Shown here in pieces: positions 54,432 to 61,968 of a stretch of DNA of 64,000 bases. The DNA comes from Paenibacillus pabuli (GTDB lineage Bacteria > Bacillota > Bacilli > Paenibacillales > Paenibacillaceae). The DNA lies in the NCBI RefSeq assembly GCF_039831995.1, contig NZ_JBDOIO010000003.1, forward strand, positions 3,100,001 through 3,164,000, read 5' to 3'. A program made the position numbers and the translations under genes. A model generated the notes under the pieces. That model was not told the origin of the DNA. It was given only the letters and a program-made list of their open reading frames with translations, and did not search any database. Numbering within the stretch: position 1 is the stretch's first letter; each line of letters opens with the position of its first letter.

Positions 54432-55262
54432 TTACCCTTTCATTCCGGTCAACGTAATCCCTTCGATAAAATAACGCTGGCCTATGAAAAAAACCACGAT
54501 GACCGGTAAAATGACCACGGTCGAGGCCGCCATCAGAAGGTGCCACTGCGCACTGTGAAGCGACTGGAACATCTGCAGGCCTAATGCTAGCGTGAACTTT
54601 CTCTCCTCATTCAAGTACACCAGCGGTCCCATGAAGTCGTTCCAGGAATTCATAAAGGAAAACAATCCAATCACGATGAGTGGCGGTTTAGACAAAGGAA
54701 TGATGATCCGGGTGAAAATGGTCCACGGGCCTGCCCCATCCACATATGCGGCTTCATCCATGTCTTTCGGTATCGTGGAATAAAACTGCCGGAGCAAAAA
54801 GATATCGAAGGCAGAGCCCAACCACACCGGCAAAATCAGCGGAAAATACGTATTGATCAGATCGGCAAACCTCCAGCCGATAAAAGTGGGAATCAAGGTG
54901 ACGGCGCTGGGAAGCATCATGCTGGCCAGCAGCAAGCCGAAGAAGAGCCGCCTTCCCGGCCATTCCAGTCTGGCGTAGCTGTAGGCTCCAATCGAGCTGC
55001 TAAAGAGTGCTCCAAACAGACAGCTGACGGTAATGAACAAGGTGTTGCGGAAAAACTGAAAAAAGTCGATGGTGGTCAGTGCCTCCACATAGTTTTGCAG
55101 CCGAAACGGCGAAGGAATCCACTTCGGAGGCATCTCAAAAATTTGCAACGAATTCATCATCGAACTGCGTACCAGCCAAAACAGCGGGAGTAAACAGAAG
55201 GCAGCTCCCCCAATGAGGAACAAATACACGATAATTTGCTGAATACGGCGGCTTTTCTTCAC
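54432..55262 (-). CDS. Sugar/glycopeptide ABC transporter permease (LacG/MsmG type)
   Basis: A 276-residue CUT1 permease with six membrane segments and the EAA loop DEAAYVDGAGPWTIFTRIIIP. The start is a GTG at 55262 after GAGGTG; the preceding permease gene stops 6 bases earlier. It ends in FIEGITLTGMKG, the usual tail. No ATPase gene is in the block, as is common for CUT1 systems using a shared MsmX protein. Confidence 0.92.
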   Translation of the reverse strand: MKKSRRIQQIIVYLFLIGGAAFCLLPLFWLVRSSMMNSLQIFEMPPKWIPSPFRLQNYVEALTTIDFFQFFRNTLFITVSCLFGALFSSSIGAYSYARLEWPGRRLFFGLLLASMMLPSAVTLIPTFIGWRFADLINTYFPLILPVWLGSAFDIFLLRQFYSTIPKDMDEAAYVDGAGPWTIFTRIIIPLSKPPLIVIGLFSFMNSWNDFMGPLVYLNEERKFTLALGLQMFQSLHSAQWHLLMAASTVVILPVIVVFFIGQRYFIEGITLTGMKG

Positions 55263-55268
55263 AGGGAG

Positions 55269-56180
55269 CTACACCTCGCTTTCATAGAATACCCAGGACT
55301 TCGATGTGCGGAAGAATATAACCGTAACCAAAAGGATGATGATAAACAGAATCCACGCAATGGCGGAGGCTTGCCCCATTTCGCCAAACTGAAAGGCCTG
55401 CCGGTAAATATAGTAGTTATAAAACAGGCTGGCGTTATTGGGACCTCCCTGCGTCATAATCAGCGCCTCAGTAAACACCTGAAAGGCTCCGATTGACCCC
55501 ATGATCAAATTAAAGAAGATAATTGGCGTCATCATCGGAATCGTAATATGCTGGAATTTCCGGAGGGCACCGGCACCATCCACAGTAGCCGCCTCATACA
55601 AGGATCGTGGCACCCCTTGCAAGCCTGCTAGGAAGATGATGATCGTGCTACCCATTCCCCAAAGACTCATCAGCACAATCGAAGGCACCACCGTTTGTTC
55701 GGAATACAGCCAGTTGAGCGTGGGCAGATTCAACGCTTCAAGAACGCTGTTGAACAATCCCAGATCGGGACTGAACAACCAGAGCCAGATCATGGAAGAG
55801 GCGACAGCAGGCACAATAGACGGCAAGTAAAAGATCGTGCGAAAGACGGATTTGCCGCGAATGAATTGCATGTTCAGCAAAAACGCAGCCATAAAAGAGA
55901 ACACAAGGCCCAGCGGAACACGGAGAATCACGTATTTCAAGGTGACCCATAACGAGTTGTAGAAATAGGGGTCCGTTCCGTCAAAGAGCCGAATATAATT
56001 GGCGAGTCCGATAAATTTAGGCGTGTTGACAATCCGGTAATCCGTAAAGCTGAGCAGCAAACTGGCAAGCATCGGCAGCATGACAAACAACATCAGTCCC
56101 AAAATGCTGGGTAGGGCAAACAGAATGCCCGCCATTGCGATTCGGCGTTTATGTTGAATATGAATCCCCCCTATCTTCAA
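55269..56180 (-). CDS. Sugar/glycopeptide ABC transporter permease (UgpA/LacF type)
   Basis: A 303-residue CUT1 permease with a basic N-terminal tail, six membrane segments and the EAA loop YEAATVDGAGALRKFQHITIP. The start is TTG at 56180 with AAGGA six bases upstream; the first internal ATG lacks a site. It forms a channel with the next permease and receives cargo from the binding protein encoded just upstream. Confidence 0.91.
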   Translation of the reverse strand: MKIGGIHIQHKRRIAMAGILFALPSILGLMLFVMLPMLASLLLSFTDYRIVNTPKFIGLANYIRLFDGTDPYFYNSLWVTLKYVILRVPLGLVFSFMAAFLLNMQFIRGKSVFRTIFYLPSIVPAVASSMIWLWLFSPDLGLFNSVLEALNLPTLNWLYSEQTVVPSIVLMSLWGMGSTIIIFLAGLQGVPRSLYEAATVDGAGALRKFQHITIPMMTPIIFFNLIMGSIGAFQVFTEALIMTQGGPNNASLFYNYYIYRQAFQFGEMGQASAIAWILFIIILLVTVIFFRTSKSWVFYESEV

Positions 56181-56236
56181 TGAATATCCTTCGAGTCATG
56201 AACAGAACGCGGTTTGCTGCTGCCCCCGGAAAAGGA

Positions 56237-57604
56237 TCACCTTCCGTAATATCCCTCAATAAGCGGCAGTACTTTGGGCTCCACGCCTTTTAGTGCCTCT
56301 TCCGCTTTTTGTTTGCCCGTCCACACCAAATCGAGTGCGGGCGTGACGAGCGCGTTGATCTTGTCCAGATTCTTCACTTCAAAGCCGGGAGTGCGGAATC
56401 CGTTTTCAATGGTTTGTTTCATAAAGGCTTCCGTGTAGCCTTCCGGATGCGCTTTGTTCCCTGCTGCCCATTTGTTGATCAACTCGGGATTCGTGTACCA
56501 CTCTTTCTTCAGCGGCATCCATAATCCGCCCTCGATCAGCGGCAGCACCGATTCAGGGTCCGTCATATATTTGTACAGCAGCCAAGCTTCTTCAGGATGT
56601 TTGGTTGATTTGAAAATGACTGTTGGCGCCCCGTCCAGCAGCGTGTTGCTTTCCTTCAGCTTTGGCAGGACCCCGACGCCAAGATTAAAATCCTGTTCCG
56701 CAAAGGCTTGAAGCGCCCAGTTGCCGGATACCGTCATGGCGACTTTTTTGGTCTGAAGCGCCGTGTCAGGCATGTTTTTGGTCTGCAGCGGAGTAGGGGA
56801 AACATGATGCACATACATCAGATCTGCAAGCTTTTGAATCGCTTCGATCGCTTCCGGCTGGGCAAGCCCGAAGCCTTTGCCGTCTTCGGTCAGGAAGTTG
56901 CCACCATTGGAGACTACCGCCGCCATCATGTTATACGGATCATATTGAAGGCCAAACTGTCTGATTTTATCCGGGTTAAAATTCGGATCCAACGCATTTC
57001 TTCCTTGATCGTCCAGCGTTAATTTTTTGGCGTACTCCACAAACGTGTCCCAATCCCATGCTTTGTTCGCATCCGTTGGAGGCAGCTCGACCCCAGCTTC
57101 CAGCAGCAAATCCTTATTGTACATAAGACCATAACCTTCGACGGCGGTACTCATCCCGATGATGTTGCCTGGTTCGATTTCATACCATATCTGGTCCAGA
57201 TAATCCTCCTTTTTAAAATCAGGGTCGTTCTCCATAAACGGTGTGAGGTTCAGCAGTTTCCCGTCACGTCCCCAGCTCAGAGCGGCCCCCGATGACAAAT
57301 AACCGAGATCCGGCGCAACGTTCCCTGCGACCATTGTTGTCATTTTGGTCAAATAATCCGCTGGAACATGCATCGGCTCTACCTGGATGCCGGTTTCCTG
57401 CTCAAAGCGCTCAAGCGCTTCTGTAACCGTTTTCTTTTCAATGGTGTCTCCCCAGAAGGAAAATTTAAGCGTGACCGGCTCCTTTTGGCCGTTCTTGCCA
57501 CCTTGGGCTTCGGGACCTCCACTGTCCGAGCATCCCGACAGCAACAAGCTGATCGTCAGAACAGACGATAAAACCACTCCTGCGACACGTTTGGCTTTGT
57601 TCAT
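56237..57604 (-). CDS. ABC transporter extracellular solute-binding lipoprotein
   Basis: A 455-residue lipoprotein: lipobox LLSGC (C25), linker, then an SBP_bac_1 domain (VTLKFSFWGDTIEKKTVTEA, YLTKMTTMVAGNVAPDLGYL, VAMTVSGNWALQAF). These proteins bind oligosaccharides in CUT1 systems. Its place between a two-component system and an Xaa-Pro peptidase suggests a glycosylated hydroxyproline peptide or arabino-oligosaccharide as cargo, which is inference. GGAGG precedes the ATG, and a motif shared with other promoters of the block is about 75 bases upstream. Confidence 0.92.
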   Translation of the reverse strand: MNKAKRVAGVVLSSVLTISLLLSGCSDSGGPEAQGGKNGQKEPVTLKFSFWGDTIEKKTVTEALERFEQETGIQVEPMHVPADYLTKMTTMVAGNVAPDLGYLSSGAALSWGRDGKLLNLTPFMENDPDFKKEDYLDQIWYEIEPGNIIGMSTAVEGYGLMYNKDLLLEAGVELPPTDANKAWDWDTFVEYAKKLTLDDQGRNALDPNFNPDKIRQFGLQYDPYNMMAAVVSNGGNFLTEDGKGFGLAQPEAIEAIQKLADLMYVHHVSPTPLQTKNMPDTALQTKKVAMTVSGNWALQAFAEQDFNLGVGVLPKLKESNTLLDGAPTVIFKSTKHPEEAWLLYKYMTDPESVLPLIEGGLWMPLKKEWYTNPELINKWAAGNKAHPEGYTEAFMKQTIENGFRTPGFEVKNLDKINALVTPALDLVWTGKQKAEEALKGVEPKVLPLIEGYYGR

Positions 57605-57676
57605 CTACGAAACCTCCATTCATTGGCTGATGGTTTGTATATTTATTGTAAAAAAAAGCCGTTCCGAATAAAATTC

Positions 57677-57690
57677 CAACATATTTGTAT
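57677..57690 (-). promoter_or_regulatory. Candidate operator upstream of the binding-protein gene
   Basis: CAACATATTTGTAT matches the cores of the sites at 54393-54409 and 61644-61660 at 11 of 14 positions each by eye. It lies about 73 bases before the solute-binding protein start, in the only gap long enough for a promoter between the kinase and transporter genes. Confidence 0.35.
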
Positions 57691-57703
57691 TGGTGGAGTA
57701 TTT

Positions 57704-59527
57704 TCACACGTTTGATACAGGAAGGTTGATAGTTACCGTTGTGCCCTGTCCTTCAACTGAAGTCAGCGTGACGCCATAGCTGTCTCCATAGATGAGTTTG
57801 ATTCTTTTGTCCACATTCCGGATACCGATCGACTCTCCTTCAAGCTTTGCAAGCTCTTCTAATTTGTCTGGAGCGATCCCCGTGCCGTTATCCTCCACCG
57901 TAAAAAAACGCTCACCGTCGGCCATCCATCCCCGGATGGTGATCCTTCCCCCGCTGTGCAAACGGGAAAATGCGTGAACGATCGCGTTTTCGATAAACGG
58001 CTGCAGGAACAGCTTCGGAACTTGGTATGCATACAGTTCAGGGGCAAGACAAAAGTTGACGGTAAACCGATCTTCGAAACGCTGATTGGTAATGTAAATA
58101 TAATGTTTCAGCCAGTTCAGGTCCTGGACCAAATCGCCGATGTCCTGGCTGTTCTCGGAGGTGTACTGCAACATGGAGGACAAGCTGACAATCATGCGGC
58201 TCAACTCTTTTTGGTCGTTTTCAAGCGCCGTCCAATTCATGATATTCAGCGTGTTGTACATAAAGTGGGGATTCAATTGAATGTTCAGCGACATGATCTT
58301 TGTTTCTTTTTCCCGCAGCTTGACTTTGTAATTCTCTTCAATCAAATTGTTGATTTTGACATTCATTTGATTAAATTTGTGGATTAAAAGCCCCATTTCG
58401 TTGTAGGATTCCACGGGTATTCGCGTGTCGAATTCACCTTCGCTCGTTTTTTTGATTGCCTGGAGTAGCTGATGAATGGGCCTGGTAATGGAATTGGCAA
58501 AAACATACGCGAGCAGGAGCGAAATAAACAGGAGAATAATGGCCAAATAGAAGGTATAAGATTTGATCTCTGGCAAAAAAGCAGCCACCATCGCTTCGGG
58601 CGAGATGGTGACACCCGAGATCCATCCCGTCACCCTAGACGTATCAAAACAAACGATGAGCGGCTTTCCATCCTGCATCACCGTCAAGGTGCCACTTTTC
58701 ATCTCCGTCATTTCATCCAGCCAAGCGAGATCGATGCCTGCCATTTCATGCTCCATAGACGTGCCCGCCACAGGCTGTCCGTCCGGGCTGACCACAAAAA
58801 AAGAAGCTCCGGCGGAAGGGAGCGTGTCGGCGAAGCGGGAATGATAGATTTCCGGCCGATAAACAACGGCCAGCACGGGAAGCTCGGCCTTGCCCTGCAG
58901 TTCGACGACTTCGCCGTTATTGATATTGAACAGCTTCAGCAAGCGGGCACCCGCCAGCAGGCGAACATATTCGGGAGGCTTGGAGCGGCGGATATCCTGC
59001 TTAAACATCTGATCAAACGAGAAGGTCGGCACCCACTCCATTGCCCCTTCCCCCTGTAAAGCAGCCCGGTACAATGCTGTTTGGTTGAAGTTACTATACG
59101 GAATAAATGCGGAGGCGCCCGTTGGGCCAATATTGGAATAACTAGTAATGAGATGTATGGAATATATCTGCCCCAAGTCCGTAAAATACGTGTTTAACGT
59201 CCGGCTAACCTTTTTCTCCATCGAGATCATACTGTATTCATCTGCAGGGTTTGCATGCAGATACTGCTCATACAACGTTTGATCCGCGATGATGGCCAGG
59301 CTGCTTTCTTCCACCTGCGCGAGCTCGGCGTCCATGATTTCATTATTTTGCTTTACGATGGAATACAGATTTTTCCTGGCAAATTCGGAGACAAATTCCC
59401 GGCTTGAATGAAAATACATCCAGCTCAGGATGCTGAGGGGGAGCGAAACGATGAGTGCATAGGTCAGGAAAAGCTTGAACCTGTAGCTGAGATCCTTAAA
59501 ACGCGGCAATAGACAACGTCCTCTCAA
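57704..59527 (-). CDS. YesM-like sensor histidine kinase
   Basis: A 607-residue membrane kinase: first membrane segment about 18-38 (LFLTYALIVSLPLSILSWM), an extracellular sensor region of about 270 residues, second segment near 320-340 (FYLAIILLFISLLLAYVFA), HAMP domain, then the phospho-acceptor H421 in NPHFMYNTLN and an ATPase domain with DNGTGIAPDKLEEL. No upstream ATG has a suitable site; TTG 59527 lies 7 bases after GGAAGGG and just after the response regulator stop, so it is the preferred start. It likely senses the imported plant glycopeptide or arabinoside. Confidence 0.9.
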   Translation of the reverse strand: MRGRCLLPRFKDLSYRFKLFLTYALIVSLPLSILSWMYFHSSREFVSEFARKNLYSIVKQNNEIMDAELAQVEESSLAIIADQTLYEQYLHANPADEYSMISMEKKVSRTLNTYFTDLGQIYSIHLITSYSNIGPTGASAFIPYSNFNQTALYRAALQGEGAMEWVPTFSFDQMFKQDIRRSKPPEYVRLLAGARLLKLFNINNGEVVELQGKAELPVLAVVYRPEIYHSRFADTLPSAGASFFVVSPDGQPVAGTSMEHEMAGIDLAWLDEMTEMKSGTLTVMQDGKPLIVCFDTSRVTGWISGVTISPEAMVAAFLPEIKSYTFYLAIILLFISLLLAYVFANSITRPIHQLLQAIKKTSEGEFDTRIPVESYNEMGLLIHKFNQMNVKINNLIEENYKVKLREKETKIMSLNIQLNPHFMYNTLNIMNWTALENDQKELSRMIVSLSSMLQYTSENSQDIGDLVQDLNWLKHYIYITNQRFEDRFTVNFCLAPELYAYQVPKLFLQPFIENAIVHAFSRLHSGGRITIRGWMADGERFFTVEDNGTGIAPDKLEELAKLEGESIGIRNVDKRIKLIYGDSYGVTLTSVEGQGTTVTINLPVSNV

Positions 59528-59543
59528 ATGACATCCCTTCCTT

Positions 59544-61058
59544 TTAGAGAGTAGCGGATAAATGGCGATATTCTTCGGGGCTTGTGCCAAACTCCTTGCG
59601 AAACAGACGAATGAAGTACTTTGCGTCCTTATATCCTACGCTCTCGGCAATTTGGTAAACCTTCTGGGAGGTCTGCAGCAGCAGGCCAGCAGCTGCCTTC
59701 ATTCTGGTATGGGCGATGTACTGATGGACGGTCATGTGGGAATGTGTTTTGAACAACATGCAAAAATACGAGGGATTAAAATGAAATTTCGTTGCCAGCG
59801 TGCTCAATGACAAATCGCCATCGCCATAGTGCGTATCAATATAGGCTTTGCAGCTGTCGATAATGGACTCCGCTTTGCACTGCCGCCGTTGATCCAGACG
59901 ATCCGTCAGCTCGAAGATCCACTCCCGGGCCGCCTTTTTTAGTTCATCAACGGTATGACAGTGAAGCAAAGCTTCCTCATAGGCAGTGCTATGTAAGGGC
60001 ACAAGCCCTTTTTCCATTAAAAGGGAGATGACTTGATCGATCGAGGCGGCGAGAACGTATTTCAATTTTTCCGGCTCGGGAAAGCCGTTCCCGGAATCCT
60101 GGCAAACAGCCGAATCCAGACAGGCTTCAATTTCCGGCTTGTTTCCAGACAGGACCGCTCGGGTCAGCTCGTTTACTTCAAGCTTCACGACGGCAGGCCG
60201 GTCTCCATTATTCATCTGCTCGGCTCCATACAGCGCCCCTCCGCCTTTATAAAATCTGGCTTTGAGCGCATGGCACGCCTGCTGGTAAGCTTGCCTGGCT
60301 TCTTGCCATTCGGCAAAATAACGTCCAAGGCCAAACGTTAATTCCGCCCCGTATGCCCGCAGGAAGTGTTGAATGACCTCTTGCATCTTGTCTTCAAAGC
60401 CGGCAGTCACTATGGAGGAAGACTCGGAGTTCATAATCAAGGCGGTGAGCATTTGTTCCTTCATGCAAAAAGCGCAGGAGAATCCGGATTTCTCCATCAT
60501 CTTGAGCAGCTGGTCTTGGAGGCTGCTGAGCAGAAATTGATGGTCCTTCGCCATGCCAAAAACAGCGGTCAGAACGATCCCTTGCTTGAGTTCCGGGAAT
60601 GCGCTCTCCAATAATCGATAATCTTGATTGGATGGGCATCCTTCCAACAGTTCGGAAAGTGCGGATTCTATGCATGCAAGACGCGCAGTGCTGGCTTTAC
60701 GCTCCGCTTTTGCAAGCAGCGGCAGGATGTTCTGTTCTTCCACCGGCTTTAGCAAATAATCGCTGGCGCCTAACTGGAGCGCACGCTGGGCATAAACAAA
60801 ATCCGAATAAGCACTTAGTATGACAACGCTTTCATTTCCTCCGCGGCGGGTCAATTGTTCCATTAATTCGATGCCGTCCATAACCGGCATCTGAATGTCC
60901 GTGAACACCAGATCCATCGGATGAGCATTCAAATTTTGCAAAGCCTCCTCCCCATCTCTGGCATGAAAAATGTTATACTCCGGTTTCAGAGCCTTCAGCA
61001 TTCGGGACAGTCCTCTTCTGTGCTTCGGTTCGTCATCCACAACCAAAATGTTTAACAT
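59544..61058 (-). CDS. YesN-like response regulator, REC plus AraC-type domain
   Basis: A 504-residue regulator: receiver domain with D8/D9 and phospho-acceptor D54 (FTDIQMPVMDGIE), a long middle region of the YesN type (about 120-395), and a C-terminal AraC double HTH (LSTLATKFHFNPSYFCMLF; VYQIAESVGYKDAKYFIRLF). It is co-transcribed with the XRE-cupin regulator (15 bases upstream) and the sensor kinase, and probably activates the transporter and catabolic genes downstream. Confidence 0.94.
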   Translation of the reverse strand: MLNILVVDDEPKHRRGLSRMLKALKPEYNIFHARDGEEALQNLNAHPMDLVFTDIQMPVMDGIELMEQLTRRGGNESVVILSAYSDFVYAQRALQLGASDYLLKPVEEQNILPLLAKAERKASTARLACIESALSELLEGCPSNQDYRLLESAFPELKQGIVLTAVFGMAKDHQFLLSSLQDQLLKMMEKSGFSCAFCMKEQMLTALIMNSESSSIVTAGFEDKMQEVIQHFLRAYGAELTFGLGRYFAEWQEARQAYQQACHALKARFYKGGGALYGAEQMNNGDRPAVVKLEVNELTRAVLSGNKPEIEACLDSAVCQDSGNGFPEPEKLKYVLAASIDQVISLLMEKGLVPLHSTAYEEALLHCHTVDELKKAAREWIFELTDRLDQRRQCKAESIIDSCKAYIDTHYGDGDLSLSTLATKFHFNPSYFCMLFKTHSHMTVHQYIAHTRMKAAAGLLLQTSQKVYQIAESVGYKDAKYFIRLFRKEFGTSPEEYRHLSATL

Positions 61059-61073
61059 ATTTCATCCCCTCTC

Positions 61074-61619
61074 CTAACCATTCGTGTCGGAGCAGAATAC
61101 CGACAAATACTTGACTTCATCGGTCACCAGCATGTATTTATGGTTTTCCACCGAATCGAAATACAAGCTGTCACCGGCATTTAAAGTGTACTCTTCCTTC
61201 CCTACGTAATAAATCATTGTGCCTTCGAGGACAAAGATAAATTCCTGCCCGACATGGGAAATCGTTCTTTTACCCGTTTTGCCTTTCTGTGCAACAAAGT
61301 AAAACGGCTGCATCAGTTTTTCCGGCCGTTCGGCCGCTATGGCGGAAAACAGATACCCTCGATCCGTCTGGACCATTTTTTCCATGCTCCTGGCTTTTGG
61401 CGTGTACACCGTTCCGTTAAAATCGTTATCGTCCAGCAAAATGGAAATTTTGGTTCCAAGCGTTTCGGCAATCTTGATCAGCGTACCGATGGGAGGAACT
61501 GTCTTCCCGTTTTCGATTTTGGACAGCAAGCTTTTGGTAAATCCACAAACCTTTGCGATGTCATCTTGACTCCGGTTTTGTTCCTTTCGAAGCTTTCGGA
61601 TTTTACTTCCCAGTTCCAT
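61074..61619 (-). CDS. XRE family regulator with C-terminal cupin domain
   Basis: A 181-residue protein: HTH_3 at about 7-60 (RSQDDIAKVCGFTKSLLSKI) and a cupin_2 domain at about 105-175 (GQEFIFVLEGTMIYYVGKEEYTLNAGDSLYFDS split over its beta strands). XRE-cupin proteins usually repress amino-acid or polyamine catabolic genes and release DNA when the cupin binds a metabolite. As first gene of the block it may sense hydroxyproline or a product. A candidate operator lies 25 bases upstream of its start. GGAGAT precedes the ATG. Confidence 0.92.
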   Translation of the reverse strand: MELGSKIRKLRKEQNRSQDDIAKVCGFTKSLLSKIENGKTVPPIGTLIKIAETLGTKISILLDDNDFNGTVYTPKARSMEKMVQTDRGYLFSAIAAERPEKLMQPFYFVAQKGKTGKRTISHVGQEFIFVLEGTMIYYVGKEEYTLNAGDSLYFDSVENHKYMLVTDEVKYLSVFCSDTNG

Positions 61620-61643
61620 TCCATTGATCTCCTAACTAAGGTC

Positions 61644-61660
61644 ATTCAACATAGTTTAAT
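61644..61660 (-). promoter_or_regulatory. Candidate autoregulatory operator upstream of the XRE-cupin gene
   Basis: ATTCAACATAGTTTAAT matches the minus-strand 17-mer at 54393-54409 (ATTCAACATTATTGAAT) at 14 of 17 positions, including the first nine bases. Its location just before the regulator's own gene fits autoregulation. Confidence 0.45.
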
Positions 61661-61968
61661 CATATGAAACAACATCAAATCCAAATTGTCAATAAATTTT
61701 AACAAACAGACCTAGACAACTTAACATAGCTGTGATATTAGTTATGTCGAAATCTTAGGTGGCTTGGCCTTGCCCACAATCTACTCAAGAAAGCCACGAT
61801 CACGGAAAAACGCAAACGAGACGAAACAGAATAGACCTCTGCTTCGTCCCGTTTGAATATATCTGTGTTACTGCTCCCAACCGATATGTTTTTTAGAGCT
61901 TTTGAGGACAACATCCTTAATTTTTCTATCTATGACAACTATTTCCACACAGCTTTTAAACCGCCAAG
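61661..61968. other. Intergenic region with promoter of the XRE gene and a terminator
   Basis: No gene is seen here. The AT-rich part next to 61660 should hold the promoter of the regulator operon, but no single -35/-10 pair stands out. The terminator of the next operon is listed separately. Confidence 0.3.
61813..61855 (-). terminator. Terminator downstream of the second solute-binding protein gene
   Basis: CAAACG-GACGAA-CAGA pairs with TCTG-TTCGTC-CGTTTG (two internal mismatches, 7-base loop). On the minus strand it is followed by CGTTTTTCC. It lies 114 bases after the stop of the binding-protein gene. Confidence 0.65.
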
